Below are positions 1 through 8,815 of a stretch of 64,000 nucleotides of DNA, one piece after another. The notes below the pieces were generated by a model. The model was not told where the DNA came from. It was given only the letters and a program-made list of their open reading frames with translations, and made no database searches. Each line of letters begins with the position of its first letter. Position 1 is the stretch's first letter. Both the position numbers and the translations under genes were made by a program. Source of the DNA: Flavobacteriales bacterium (GTDB lineage: Bacteria; Bacteroidota; Bacteroidia; Flavobacteriales_F; PHOS-HE28); NCBI GenBank assembly GCA_020635695.1, contig JACJZH010000005.1, positions 1-64,000 on the forward strand, given 5' to 3'.

Positions 1-89
1 ACAACGGGGCCTTCGAGTTCTCGATCGTGTACTTCGCCACCCACTCCGGCCGCGAGGCGCGCAGGCGGGTCCAGAGCAAGTCGTTCTGA
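1..89 (+). CDS. C-terminal end of an unidentified protein, possibly PorP/SprF-like
   Basis: Only the last 28 codons are in the window; the frame enters at base 3 and stops with TGA at 87-89. The visible tail begins NGAFEFSIVYF and ends in a basic stretch (GREARRRVQSKSF). An alternating hydrophobic strand close to the C-terminus is what outer-membrane beta-barrels show, and GAFEFSIVYF resembles the last strand of the T9SS-associated PorP/SprF family. The basic extension after it is unusual for that family. The next gene is a T9SS cargo, which fits but proves nothing. The family assignment is a guess; the reading frame is more secure. Confidence 0.4.
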   Translation, partial: NGAFEFSIVYFATHSGREARRRVQSKSF

Positions 90-106
90 GGATGATGCCC
101 GGGTAA

Positions 107-151
107 GGACAAGGCCTGTCCGCCTAACCGTTCAGGAGCCCATAGGGGCTC
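107..151 (+). terminator. Two hairpins in the 270-base gap before the first T9SS gene
   Basis: GGACA (107-111) pairs with TGTCC (117-121), and GAGCCC (136-141) pairs perfectly with GGGCTC (146-151) around the loop ATAG. No T-run follows, so these are at best weak terminators for the upstream gene. The rest of 90-359 shows no convincing gene; a weak CGTTCTTG at about 331-338 could be a degenerate -7 element for the next gene. Confidence 0.35.
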
Positions 152-359
152 TGCTCCACTGCTCTGTACCATACCGTTCCGGAGCGCGAACTCGTACCTT
201 GAGGTTCCGGCAGATGGCCTTGTTGGCACGATCGGAGACTGCAAGCAGAGCGCTCAAGGCGAGCGCTCGGGATTTGTCACGTGGTGCCCATTGGAGAGGG
301 AAGGGCGGTGAACTGCGGCACAACGAATGCCGCGTTCTTGTGATCAAGCGATCGGCGCT

Positions 360-1973
360 ATGAAACGATCACTCCTTAGTGCTATCTGGGTCCTTTTAAT
401 AGGGACGCAATGGCAACCGATCAAGGCCCAGCAGGTGGAATGGATCAAGCAGATCGGCGGGGCCTTCGACGAGACGGTATACGATATGTGCTACGATCCG
501 GCCGGCAATCTGTACATGACCGGAGCCTTGGGTCCTGGAGGGACCGTTGATGGTCATTCCTTCAGCGTCAACGGCACACGTGACGGCTTCCTGGCCAAGT
601 TCAATGCGGCCATGGAGTACCAGTGGGCCATCACTTTCGGGGGTGCGATCCTGCCCCCAACACCGAATGAGCTGGATGTTGGCAAGGTCGTTATGTTCAA
701 CCCTGTCAGTGGACAGATCATTCTGGGCGGTTTGTATGCGGACAACGGCAACGGGGTTGTTTTCGGCCCTGGGATGATCTTGAGCGGAGGGGGCATGTTC
801 GTTGCGGGCTACGATACGGACGGCATCTGCCAATGGGTGAGGAGCGTGCCCGGCGGAGGGGCACAGGATATGGTGATCGACGGCGGCGGGAACATCTATG
901 TACAAGGTTTCTACGAGTTCTCCCAGTTCGGGTACATGGTGAAGTACAGCAGTGGCGGCGACGAACTTTGGTACCGTGACCTGGGGCAATGGATCGTATC
1001 GGCAGCATGGGTGGCTGATGATGATGGGACGCTTGCGATGGTGTTTAGCGCCTACGACGGAACCACGCTTATTGGCACATCCATCCAACCAAGTACAGGT
1101 GCATATTCAAATCCACTTTTCGCCCGAATGGATACGAGTGCCACTCAGCTGAATGGATACAAGCTAATGGGCACCGATAGCCTTGGCACGTTTCACGCGC
1201 TTTCAATGCTCGGGGACGGCACATTCATTACGAGCGGCGGCTACCGCCAGAATCTGTTCTTGCCGTGGGATACGCTGGTCGCAGCGAGTGGGGTCTCGCA
1301 ACCTGTTCTTGCTAGGCTGGATAGTGCGGGCACACCCATGTGGTTGCAGGATTTCGAGGCGAACGAGGTCATCTACTCGGCCATCCCTTCCACCCTTGCT
1401 GGGGATAGTTCCATCTACCTGGGCATGGATGTTTCAGCGCCCATGACCTTCGGCGGATTCACGGTCACGCCGTCGACCGCCCGCGACTTTGTCGTGGCTC
1501 GATTCGATCTGGATGGCAACTGCCTGGGAGTGGTGCAAGGAGGTGAGTTGGCCAATGGCCGGGTGAACGTGCATGGTACCCCGGACGGTGGCGTGATCGT
1601 GAGCGGGCCGTTCTTCACCAGCATGAACATCGGCAGCGGCCTCACCGGAACGGGTAGCCGTGACTATTTCGTTGCCAAGTACGGTCAGATCACCAGCGTG
1701 CCAGAGCAGCGGTCCGGCGCGGACCAGAGCCTTCATATCTACGCCAACCCCAACGACGGTACCTGCACGATCGACCTGCCCGAGGGGTTGGAATGGACGC
1801 AAGCACTGGTGCTGAACATCTATGACCTGAACGGCAGGTTGGTGCAGAGCGAGCCGGTGGGCCGCCATTCAGGTCCACTGAAGCTGGACATCCGTGCGCA
1901 AGCCAGGGGGAGCTACCCGGTGGAGCTTACCGATGGCGCCCAGAGGTACTCGGGCACGATCGTGTTCGAGTAG
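360..1973 (+). CDS. Secreted SBBP-type beta-propeller protein with T9SS type A sorting domain
   Basis: A 537-residue predicted secreted protein. I start it at ATG 360, which gives a clean signal peptide (MKRSLLSAIWVLLIGTQW, cleavage after about KAQ); an in-frame ATG at 327 would put 11 polar residues ahead of it. The body carries recurring segments such as DPAGNLYMTGAL, DGGGNIYVQGF and YDTDGICQWV, the pattern of SBBP beta-propeller repeats. From about residue 457 (LHIYANPNDGTCTIDL) to the end is a typical T9SS type A sorting domain: a short strand, LNIYDLNGRLV, then a final beta strand. It should be exported by Sec, cross the outer membrane by T9SS and stay on the surface or be released. Its substrate is not evident. 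The nearest downstream gene is convergent. Confidence 0.85.
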   Translation: MKRSLLSAIWVLLIGTQWQPIKAQQVEWIKQIGGAFDETVYDMCYDPAGNLYMTGALGPGGTVDGHSFSVNGTRDGFLAKFNAAMEYQWAITFGGAILPPTPNELDVGKVVMFNPVSGQIILGGLYADNGNGVVFGPGMILSGGGMFVAGYDTDGICQWVRSVPGGGAQDMVIDGGGNIYVQGFYEFSQFGYMVKYSSGGDELWYRDLGQWIVSAAWVADDDGTLAMVFSAYDGTTLIGTSIQPSTGAYSNPLFARMDTSATQLNGYKLMGTDSLGTFHALSMLGDGTFITSGGYRQNLFLPWDTLVAASGVSQPVLARLDSAGTPMWLQDFEANEVIYSAIPSTLAGDSSIYLGMDVSAPMTFGGFTVTPSTARDFVVARFDLDGNCLGVVQGGELANGRVNVHGTPDGGVIVSGPFFTSMNIGSGLTGTGSRDYFVAKYGQITSVPEQRSGADQSLHIYANPNDGTCTIDLPEGLEWTQALVLNIYDLNGRLVQSEPVGRHSGPLKLDIRAQARGSYPVELTDGAQRYSGTIVFE

Positions 1974-1976
1974 TGC

Positions 1977-1996
1977 GGCCCAGCCATTGACGGGCC
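1977..1996. terminator. Hairpin between convergent genes
   Basis: GGCCC (1977-1981) and GGGCC (1992-1996) form a stem with a 10-base loop directly after the T9SS gene stop, followed by TTGT. The position between convergent genes suits a terminator. The remaining bases to 2109 contain no gene; a perfect 12-bp palindrome CAGCATATGCTG lies at 2089-2100. Confidence 0.4.
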
Positions 1997-2109
1997 TTGT
2001 AGGTCAGCTGCAGGTCGTTCAGCCGTACGCTTCCGCATTCTTGGACCGATCATAACTTGATGTTCTGGAGGCATTGGTGGCCGCATGACAGCATATGCTG
2101 CCGCCTGCC

Positions 2110-2697
2110 CTACCGCCCCGCCAGCATCCGCTCCACGTACTTGCCCAGCACGTCGAACTCCACGTTCACGCGGTGGCCGGGCCGCAGACTGCGGAACACG
2201 GTGTGGTCGTAGGTGTAGGGGATGATGGCCACGGAGAAGCGGTCCGCCTCCAGGCCGGCCACCGTGAGGCTGACGCCGTTCAGGCAGATGCTGCCCTTGG
2301 GCACCACCAGGTGCTTGTGCTCCGCAGGCAGGCGGAAGGTGAAGCGCCAGCTGCCGTCCTCCTCCTGCACGTCCAGACACTCCGTCACGGTATCCACGTG
2401 GCCTTGGACCATATGGCCGTCCAGCCGGTCGCCGAGCTTCAGGCTGCGCTCCAGGTCCACGCCGTCGCCGGGCTTCAGGTCGCTCAGGTTGCTGCGCTGA
2501 AGGGTCTCCTGCACGGCCGTCACGGTGTAGGTGTCGCCTTCCAGGGCCACCACGGTCAGGCACACGCCGTTGTGCGACACGCTCTGGTCCACGCGCAGCT
2601 CGGGCGTCATGCGGGCGCGCACGTCCAGGTGCACGTTGCCGCCCTCGGGCCGCACGGCCACCACTTCACCCACCTCCTCGACGATGCCCGTGAACAT
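2110..2697 (-). CDS. ribE: Riboflavin synthase, alpha subunit
   Basis: A 195-residue enzyme that dismutates two 6,7-dimethyl-8-ribityllumazine molecules to riboflavin, the last step of vitamin B2 synthesis in the cytoplasm. It shows the two tandem lumazine-binding barrels of the family: MFTGIVEEVG and VSHNGVCLTV in the N-terminal half, then GHMVQGHVD leading to ICLNGVSLTV in the second half. Length is normal. The ATG (2697-2695) shares its A with the TGA of the upstream surface-protein gene (TGATG), so translation is probably coupled and no separate promoter is visible. The partnering with a large secreted protein is odd; no other riboflavin gene is in the window. Confidence 0.95.
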   Translation of the reverse strand: MFTGIVEEVGEVVAVRPEGGNVHLDVRARMTPELRVDQSVSHNGVCLTVVALEGDTYTVTAVQETLQRSNLSDLKPGDGVDLERSLKLGDRLDGHMVQGHVDTVTECLDVQEEDGSWRFTFRLPAEHKHLVVPKGSICLNGVSLTVAGLEADRFSVAIIPYTYDHTVFRSLRPGHRVNVEFDVLGKYVERMLAGR

Positions 2698-5327
2698 CAG
2701 TTGACCGGTCCGCTGCCGCTGCCCAGGATGGTGACGCTGCCGGTGAGCTCGCGCAGCTGCTCGCCCGCCAGGCGCTCCTCGAAGACCCGGCACACGTAGA
2801 AGTACACCCCGTCCGGCACGGGTTCGTTGGTGTCGCGGTGCGTGCCGTTCCAGCCGATGTCGGGGTCCTCGGTGGTGAAGACCACCTGGCCCCAGCGGTT
2901 GAAGACCTGCAGGTCGATGCGGTTCACCCCGCGGTAGGGGAAGGGCCGGAAGGTGTCGTTGCGCCCGTCGTTGTTCGGGGTGAAGACGTTCGGCAGCTCG
3001 TACTCCGGACAGTTGTCGCCGCAGACCTCGTTGCTGAAGGCGCTCTCGTTGCCCACCGTGTCGATGGCCGTGACGGCGTAGCAGCCGGCCACCGAACTTC
3101 CGTTCACGTGGGTGAAGGTGGTGTCCTCGGCACTGTTCAGCGTGGCGATGAGCACGTACTCCCCGCCCAGCGAGTCGGTGAACCAGATGTTGTACTGCCA
3201 GGTGTCGTCCGCGCAGCTGTTGTTCGGATTGTTCCAGGTGAGCATGTTCAGCGGCTCCTCGCAGTCGTTCACCAGCTCCAGCGTGGGCGGGCACGGCGGG
3301 GTCAGGTCCACCGGCACGGCGCACACCTCCTGGCTGAAGTTGATCAGCGGCGCCACGATGTCCGGGTTGCTGTAGGCCCCGATGGTCTTCACGTAGTAGC
3401 AGTACTCCTGCCCGTTCACCAGGCCGGTGTCCGTGTAGGTGGGCGTGGTGGAGGTTCCGATCAGCACGAACTGCACCCCATCGAAGCGGAAGACCTCGTA
3501 GGTGGTGTTCACCCAGGGGGTGTTGTGCTGGATGTCCAGGGTGATCTGCTCGTCGTCCGGATCGGGCACGATGAACACGCTGCTGGCCACGCTGGCCGAG
3601 CCGATCAGGTCGTTGCCGTCATCGCCCAGCAGCTCCACCCGGTAGGCGTGCGGACCGCTCTCGGTGTCCAGGCCGGTGTCCAGGAAGGAGGTGTCCGGGT
3701 GCGCCAGGAAGGGGTGCGTCGGGCTGGTGTAGATCAAGGTGCCCGCCGTGTTGAAGCCGTTGCCCCGATACAGGCGGAACTGGTAGGGCCCGGGGCGGGC
3801 CACGGTGTCCAGGTCGTAGGCGTTGCTCCAGCGCACGGTGTCGATGCCGGTGGCGGGGTCGGTCTCGCCCACGCTCACGTGGGTGATCACCGGCACCTGG
3901 CGGTCCAGGATGGCACAGAACTCCACCGAGGCGTAGCTCTCGGCCCCGTCGGGGAAGAGCGCCACCACCATGTAGCAGTACTCGTTGCCGATGATCAGGC
4001 CCTGGTCGTCGCTGTACGTGGTGCTGTTCAGGCCGCTGGTGCTGCCGATGAACTGGTAGCCCGTGTAGCCCGGCACACCCGTTTCGCAGGGCCCCGGCAC
4101 GAAGCCGTAGAAGCCGCTGCGCCGGTAGATCGCGTAGCCGGTGACGTTGCTGCAGATGCTGGCGTCCCACTGCAGGTCGATCTGCGTGCCACTGGGTGTG
4201 GCGGATGGGTTCTCCGGCGCAGGACCCACCACGGTGATGTTCATCGTGGAATAGTCCTGCAACTGCACCGGCTGGCCGTTGTCCGTGGCGTTGAACACCA
4301 CCTGGTAGGGCTGCAGGCGCACATGGCTGCAGTTGGTGTTCCAGTTGAAGATGCCCGTGACCGGATTGCCGGGATTGGGGCTGGTGAAGGAGGCCGGGCT
4401 GCTGCCCACCAGGAAGGGCTGCCCCAGCGCGTTCAGCGTCACGTTCTGGCCCGCGTCCGGGTCGCTGGCCTGCACGGGGAAGGTCAGGAAGGTGCCGGCC
4501 TCCACACAGGTATCGGCCACATCGGCGATCTCGGGCGGCTGGTTGCTGCAGGGCACCACGGTCACCTGCATGTCGCGCGTCACCCAACCCACGTTCACCC
4601 AGGTGCCACTTCCGACCCGGCGCCATTCGTACACCCGGAAGGCGATGTTGTACTCGCCGGTGGCCTGCGGGCTGTCCCACGTGATGGTGCCCGTCACCGG
4701 GTCGATGTCGTAGTTGTTGTTGGCCCCCGGGAACACCCCATCCGGGTAATCGTAGCCGGTGATCGGGTCGCAGTTCAGTCCCCGGCACACCACCGGCTCA
4801 TAGCTCAGGCTGTCGCCATCGGGATCGTAGGCCACCGAGTTGTGGATCCAGGGCTGCTGGAAGCAGGCGTCCTGCAGCGGTGAGTTCTGGAAGCGCACCG
4901 AACAGTTGTGACCGGTCTGCGCGGAGATCACCAGCTGGGTGCGGATGCAGAAGCTCTGCGCCACGGAGTTCGGGATGTTCAGCACGCCGCCGTTGCGGTT
5001 CTGGTCGTCCATCTGCAGGGTGAAGACCCCCGGTCCGGCATACACGTGGAATCCCCGGTACACGTTGCGCTGCGCATCGAGCCCGGGGATGGGCGTGATG
5101 CTCTCGCGCGGGATGGTGTCGATCTCCCCGTCGCCCCAGTCCAGCACCAGCTCGGGCCGGTCGGCCGGGGCGCTGGTCTTGGTGTGGGTGATGATCAGCG
5201 CTTCATAGGTGAAGTCGAACGGATCGCTGTTCAGCTTGCACACGATGATCTCCCCCGCCCGGTTGTGGGTGGCCAGGGACAGCAGCGGCAGGACCGCGCT
5301 CAGGAGAAGCGGCAACAGGCGGCGCAT
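2697..5327 (-). CDS. Large secreted protein with gliding-motility-type (CHU_C, T9SS type B) C-terminal domain
   Basis: An 876-residue protein. The start at 5327 gives a signal peptide (MRRLLPLLLSAVLPLLSLA) followed by THNRAGEI, a mature N-terminus common in Bacteroidota gliding-associated proteins. A longer in-frame start at 5450 is rejected because a -7 element lies at 5346-5353, between it and 5327. The middle holds Ig/fibronectin-III-like and Kelch-like beta modules (repeated YCYMVVALF, EYCYYVKTIG and CYAVTAID strands). From about residue 778, LPNVFTPNNDGRNDTF through FNRWGQVVF and PDGVYFYVC is the CHU_C domain, the T9SS type B sorting signal usually processed with SprF partners. Likely a surface adhesin or structural protein; ligand unknown. 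The riboflavin synthase gene overlaps its stop. Confidence 0.9.
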   Translation of the reverse strand: MRRLLPLLLSAVLPLLSLATHNRAGEIIVCKLNSDPFDFTYEALIITHTKTSAPADRPELVLDWGDGEIDTIPRESITPIPGLDAQRNVYRGFHVYAGPGVFTLQMDDQNRNGGVLNIPNSVAQSFCIRTQLVISAQTGHNCSVRFQNSPLQDACFQQPWIHNSVAYDPDGDSLSYEPVVCRGLNCDPITGYDYPDGVFPGANNNYDIDPVTGTITWDSPQATGEYNIAFRVYEWRRVGSGTWVNVGWVTRDMQVTVVPCSNQPPEIADVADTCVEAGTFLTFPVQASDPDAGQNVTLNALGQPFLVGSSPASFTSPNPGNPVTGIFNWNTNCSHVRLQPYQVVFNATDNGQPVQLQDYSTMNITVVGPAPENPSATPSGTQIDLQWDASICSNVTGYAIYRRSGFYGFVPGPCETGVPGYTGYQFIGSTSGLNSTTYSDDQGLIIGNEYCYMVVALFPDGAESYASVEFCAILDRQVPVITHVSVGETDPATGIDTVRWSNAYDLDTVARPGPYQFRLYRGNGFNTAGTLIYTSPTHPFLAHPDTSFLDTGLDTESGPHAYRVELLGDDGNDLIGSASVASSVFIVPDPDDEQITLDIQHNTPWVNTTYEVFRFDGVQFVLIGTSTTPTYTDTGLVNGQEYCYYVKTIGAYSNPDIVAPLINFSQEVCAVPVDLTPPCPPTLELVNDCEEPLNMLTWNNPNNSCADDTWQYNIWFTDSLGGEYVLIATLNSAEDTTFTHVNGSSVAGCYAVTAIDTVGNESAFSNEVCGDNCPEYELPNVFTPNNDGRNDTFRPFPYRGVNRIDLQVFNRWGQVVFTTEDPDIGWNGTHRDTNEPVPDGVYFYVCRVFEERLAGEQLRELTGSVTILGSGSGPVN

Positions 5328-5345
5328 CGCGTGCGGAAAAGCCTT

Positions 5346-5353
5346 GCAAGGTA
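5346..5353 (-). promoter_or_regulatory. Bacteroidota -7 element (TACCTTGC) for the CHU_C protein gene
   Basis: Reading on the minus strand the sequence is TACCTTGC, 18 bases before the chosen ATG. The same variant occurs in front of another surface-protein gene at 25933. It supports the 5327 start. Confidence 0.5.
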
Positions 5354-5460
5354 CGGCTTCCCGGAGGGTGGAACGGGTGACATCAGGCACTATTGCTCCA
5401 TTCCTGAACACGTCCGACGGGCGGTCCGTTCGGCGGCGGGAACGGCGCATCGGCGGCGGC

Positions 5461-5468
5461 TATCTTTG
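5461..5468 (+). promoter_or_regulatory. Bacteroidota -7 element (TATCTTTG) for the aminopeptidase gene
   Basis: A perfect TAnnTTTG match 24 bases before ATG 5493. It likely drives the aminopeptidase-pdxA pair. Confidence 0.65.
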
Positions 5469-5492
5469 GCCTCCGCTGCAATTCCCTTGATC

Positions 5493-6926
5493 ATGCTCGA
5501 CCTGACCCGCCGCACCCGGCCCGCCGCCGCCAAGGACACCCTGGTGGTGCTCACCGACAAGGCCCGCCTGCGCGAGGTGGACATCGAGCGGGCCGACCGG
5601 CAGTACCTGCTGGAGCAGCTCAAGGAGGGCAACGGCCCCGCCATCTGCGACATTTCCGGAAGGTTGGTGATGGTGCACCAGGTGGAAAAGGGGGACCGTG
5701 CCTCCCAGCTGGAGGCGGCCCGCCGGGCCGGGGCGAAGATGGCCGCGCGCCTGAACCTGGCCCGCCGCAAGGAGGCCCAGCTGCTGGGGCTCTGTGACGA
5801 TGGGGAGGCCGTGCTGGCCCTGGCCGAAGGGGTGGCCCTGGCCAACTACCAGTTCCGCAAGTACCGGTCGGACGACAAGCAGGCCCACACGCTTTCCAAG
5901 CTGAACGTGGTGGCCCCGGCGGTGAAGCCCGCCGAACTGGAGGAGCTGTCCGACCTGGTGGAAGCCACCGGCATCGCCCGCGACCTGGTGAACGAACCCC
6001 TCTCCTTCCTCACGGCCACCCAGCTCAGCAGCGAGCTCAAGAACATGGCCCGCAACAGCGGGTTCAAGCTCACGGTCTTCGACAAGGCCCAGATCGAGGC
6101 CCTGGCCATGGGCGGCCTGCTGGGGGTGAACCGCGGCAGTCCGGACCCGCCCACCTTCAACATCCTGGAGTGGAAGCCGAAGAACGCGGTGAACAAGGCG
6201 CCGATCGTGCTGGTGGGCAAGGGCGTGGTGTACGACACCGGCGGACTGAGCCTGAAGCCCACCCCGCACAGCATGGACTACATGAAGTGCGACATGGCCG
6301 GTGCCGCCGCCGTGGCCGGGGCCCTGTACGCCGTGGCCAAGCGGAAACTGCCTCTGCACGTGGTGGGGCTGATCCCCGCCACCGACAACCGCCCCGGAGG
6401 ACGCGCCTATGTGCCCGGTGATGTGCTCCGCATGCACAACGGCCTCACCGTGGAGGTGATGAACACCGACGCCGAAGGCCGGCTGATCATGGCCGATGCC
6501 CTGAGCTTCGGCGAGCGCTACAAGCCCGAGCTGGTGCTGGACGCCGCCACCCTGACCGGGGCCGCCGCCCGGGCCATCGGCACCCAGGGCGTGGTGGCCA
6601 TGGGCACCGCACCCGAGAAGGAGTTCAAGGCCCTGGAGGAGGCCGGCATGGCCGTGCATGAGCGGGTGGCCCGCTTCCCCTTCTGGGACGAGTACGACAA
6701 GGAGCTGGACAGCGACATCGCCGACCTGAAGAACCTGGGCGGCGACCTGGCCGGGGCCATCACCGCCGGCAAGTTCCTGGCCCGCTTCACCACCCGCCCC
6801 TACATCCACCTGGACATCGCCGGACCGGCCTTCCTGCACAAGCCCGAACCCTGGAAGCCGCGCGGCGGCACCGGCGTGGGCGTGCGGCTGTTCTACCGGT
6901 TCCTGGCCCAACGCGCATCCAAATGA
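5493..6926 (+). CDS. Leucyl aminopeptidase (peptidase family M17)
   Basis: A 477-residue cytoplasmic metallo-aminopeptidase that removes N-terminal residues from peptides, using two metal ions and usually acting as a hexamer. The M17 signatures are intact: KGVVYDTGGLSLKP at about residue 242 (catalytic lysine and metal ligand), KCDMAGAAAV shortly after, and NTDAEGRLIMADAL at about 324 (metal ligands and catalytic arginine). The N-terminal third is the poorly conserved domain of the family. The ATG at 5493 follows a -7 element at 5461; upstream in-frame codons run into the opposite gene. The stop overlaps the pdxA start (ATGA at 6923-6926), so the two are co-translated. Confidence 0.93.
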   Translation: MLDLTRRTRPAAAKDTLVVLTDKARLREVDIERADRQYLLEQLKEGNGPAICDISGRLVMVHQVEKGDRASQLEAARRAGAKMAARLNLARRKEAQLLGLCDDGEAVLALAEGVALANYQFRKYRSDDKQAHTLSKLNVVAPAVKPAELEELSDLVEATGIARDLVNEPLSFLTATQLSSELKNMARNSGFKLTVFDKAQIEALAMGGLLGVNRGSPDPPTFNILEWKPKNAVNKAPIVLVGKGVVYDTGGLSLKPTPHSMDYMKCDMAGAAAVAGALYAVAKRKLPLHVVGLIPATDNRPGGRAYVPGDVLRMHNGLTVEVMNTDAEGRLIMADALSFGERYKPELVLDAATLTGAAARAIGTQGVVAMGTAPEKEFKALEEAGMAVHERVARFPFWDEYDKELDSDIADLKNLGGDLAGAITAGKFLARFTTRPYIHLDIAGPAFLHKPEPWKPRGGTGVGVRLFYRFLAQRASK

Positions 6927-7993
6927 GCGAGGAACGCCCCCGCATCCGGGTCGGCATCAGCTGTGGCGACCTGAACGGCATCGGCCTGGAGGTGGTCCTG
7001 AAGACCTTCCAGGACAACCGGATGATGCAGGACATCACCCCCGTGCTGTACTGCCCCGCCAAGACCGTGAGCCTGCACCGCAAGGCCCTGGGGCTGGACG
7101 ACGTGCAGGTGCACGGCATCCCCGATGCCGCAGAGGCCCAACCCAAGCGGCTGAACGTGGTGGACCTGTGGGAGGAGGACCTGCCGATCGAACTCGGCAA
7201 GCCGTCAGGACCTCTGGCCGCCCAGGCCATCCAGAGCCTGGAGGCCGCCGCCACCGACCTGGCCCGCGGCAAGGTGGACGTGCTGGTGACCGCCCCGATC
7301 GACAAGCACGCCATGCAGGGCGCGGGCTTCGCGTTCCCGGGCCACACGGAATACCTCGCCGACCTGGCCGGCAATGAAGGGAAGGTGCTCATGGTGCTGG
7401 TGGGCGACGGGCTCCGCGTGGGCACCGTCACCGGTCACATCCCGCTCAAGGACGTACCGGATGCCATCACCACCGCGGGCATCATGGAGAAGGCCCGCCT
7501 CTTCGACCAGAGCCTGCGGCGCGACTTCGGCGTGGTGAAGCCGCGGATCGCCGTGCTGGGCCTGAACCCCCACGCCGGCGACCAGGGCACCCTGGGCAGC
7601 GAGGACCGGGAACGCATCCTGCCGGCCGTGCGGAAGCTCAACGACGAGGACATCCTGGCCTTCGGACCCTACCCGGCCGATGGTTTCTTCGGCAGCGGCG
7701 CCTACAAGCAGTTCGATGGGGTGCTGGCCATGTACCACGACCAGGGGCTGGCCCCCTTCAAGGCCCTCAGCTTCGGCCAGGGAGTGAACTATACCGCCGG
7801 ATTGCCGGTGGTGCGCACCAGTCCCGACCACGGCACCGGCCTGGCCATCGCCGGGAAGGGCGAGGCCGACGAAGGCTCGTTCCGGGCCGCCGTCTGGCTG
7901 GCCTGCGACGTGCTCCAGGCCCGCGAGCGGTGGAAGGAAATGACGGCCAACCCCCTGAAGGAGGCCAAGAAACCAGCCCGGACGAAGGGCTGA
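6923..7993 (+). CDS. pdxA: 4-hydroxythreonine-4-phosphate dehydrogenase
   Basis: A 356-residue NAD-dependent enzyme of the DXP-dependent pyridoxal phosphate pathway. It oxidises 4-phosphohydroxy-L-threonine, and the product condenses with deoxyxylulose 5-phosphate, which is made by the Dxs encoded at 12.6-14.6 kb. Family motifs are present: GISCGDLNGIGLE at the N-terminus, the metal-binding histidines in FPGHTEYLA and AMYHDQGLAPFK, and RTSPDHGTGLAIAGKG near the end. The start overlaps the aminopeptidase stop by four bases. In many Bacteroidota pdxA sits just before DUF177-rpmF-plsX, as here; a promoter in the 51-base gap shows the downstream block can also be read on its own. Confidence 0.95.
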   Translation: MSEERPRIRVGISCGDLNGIGLEVVLKTFQDNRMMQDITPVLYCPAKTVSLHRKALGLDDVQVHGIPDAAEAQPKRLNVVDLWEEDLPIELGKPSGPLAAQAIQSLEAAATDLARGKVDVLVTAPIDKHAMQGAGFAFPGHTEYLADLAGNEGKVLMVLVGDGLRVGTVTGHIPLKDVPDAITTAGIMEKARLFDQSLRRDFGVVKPRIAVLGLNPHAGDQGTLGSEDRERILPAVRKLNDEDILAFGPYPADGFFGSGAYKQFDGVLAMYHDQGLAPFKALSFGQGVNYTAGLPVVRTSPDHGTGLAIAGKGEADEGSFRAAVWLACDVLQARERWKEMTANPLKEAKKPARTKG

Positions 7994-8018
7994 GGCGCGC
8001 GGGATCGGGGGAACTCCC

Positions 8019-8026
8019 TACTTTTG
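8019..8026 (+). promoter_or_regulatory. Bacteroidota -7 element (TACTTTTG) for the DUF177-rpmF-plsX-fabH block
   Basis: A perfect TAnnTTTG match 18 bases before ATG 8045. It overlaps an in-frame TTG at 8024 and so argues against that upstream start. Confidence 0.65.
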
Positions 8027-8044
8027 CAGTTCGTTCCGCGCGGA

Positions 8045-8566
8045 ATGCCCATCCGGAGTGAACATACCATCGCGTTCAGCGGCCTGAAGGACGGCCGGCA
8101 CGACTTCCATTACGCGGTCGGCGCCCCCTTCTTCCAGGACCGCTCCGACGAGGAGGTGCACGACGCCGATCTGCGGGTGACCGTGGAGCTGGACAAGTCG
8201 CCCAGCATGCTCGTGACCCTGATCCACGTGTCGGGCACGGTGCAGGTGGATTGCGACCATTGCAACACCCCGTTGGATTTCCCGCTCGAGGGCGACCAGC
8301 GCCAGATCTTCCGCTTCACCGGACAGGACCCGGACAGCGACGACGAGGAGATCGTGGGACTCGACCCCCATGCCCACGAAGTGGACCTGGGGCACTACAT
8401 CTATGAATGCGTGCGGCTGGCCCTGCCCATCCGCCGCGTGCACGCCCCCGGGCAGTGCGACCCCGAGGTGGAGCTCAGCGATGAGCCCGCCTCCCCGAAC
8501 GAAGACACCGATGCGCCCGACCCCCGGTGGAAGGCGCTCGAAGCCTTGAAGGACCAGCGTTCCTAA
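8045..8566 (+). CDS. DUF177 / YceD family protein
   Basis: A 173-residue member of the DUF177 (YceD) family, which is almost always encoded directly before rpmF and is linked in other bacteria and plastids to large-ribosomal-subunit RNA processing. The family core is visible: VSGTVQVDCDHCNTPLDF, with a CxxC pair, followed by a long acidic middle segment and VDLGHYIYECVRLALPI. ATG 8045 is chosen over an in-frame TTG at 8024 because the latter lies inside the promoter element. The acidic C-terminus (SDEPASPNEDTDAPD) is low complexity. The gap to rpmF is 18 bases, so the two form one transcript. Confidence 0.85.
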   Translation: MPIRSEHTIAFSGLKDGRHDFHYAVGAPFFQDRSDEEVHDADLRVTVELDKSPSMLVTLIHVSGTVQVDCDHCNTPLDFPLEGDQRQIFRFTGQDPDSDDEEIVGLDPHAHEVDLGHYIYECVRLALPIRRVHAPGQCDPEVELSDEPASPNEDTDAPDPRWKALEALKDQRS

Positions 8567-8584
8567 TCCAGACCCTGCACAGCC

Positions 8585-8776
8585 ATGCCACACCCGAAAC
8601 GACGCCATTCCAAGACCCGGACGGCCAAGCGCCGCACCCATCAGGGGGCCGGGATGCCCACCATCACCACCTGCCCGAAGACGGGGGAGAGCCACCTGCG
8701 CCACCGCGCGTACATGGTCGGCGACGACCTGTACTACAACGGCAAGCTGGTGGTGTCCGCCGGTGCTGAGGAGTAA
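8585..8776 (+). CDS. rpmF: 50S ribosomal protein L32
   Basis: A 63-residue basic protein of the large ribosomal subunit. The N-terminus MPHPKRRHSKTRTAKRRTH is the characteristic L32 rRNA-binding tail (usually MAVPK...). The usual zinc cysteines are largely missing: only one cysteine (TTCPKTGESHLRHR) remains, as in many Bacteroidota C-minus L32 forms. The C-terminal GDDLYYNGKLVV is well conserved in the phylum. It sits between DUF177 and plsX in the conserved order that ties ribosome and membrane-lipid synthesis together. Confidence 0.95.
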   Translation: MPHPKRRHSKTRTAKRRTHQGAGMPTITTCPKTGESHLRHRAYMVGDDLYYNGKLVVSAGAEE

Positions 8777-8815
8777 CCCTCCCAGCTCCCGGCAACGGCG
8801 CCCGCACCTCACTGC

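Noticed and set aside
132..347. Minus-strand 71-codon frame in the gap before the first T9SS gene
   Set aside because: Low-complexity Arg/Ser/Pro composition, overlaps a hairpin, no promoter.
2089..2100. Perfect 12-bp palindrome CAGCATATGCTG downstream of ribE
   Set aside because: It is too short, lies between convergent 3' ends and has no partner copy in the window; a chance palindrome.
2838..4883. Long plus-strand open frame (681 codons) opposite the CHU_C protein gene
   Set aside because: It is a GC-rich shadow with Val/Ala/Gly/His/Arg-biased composition and no domain; the minus-strand protein has a signal peptide and a clear C-terminal sorting domain.
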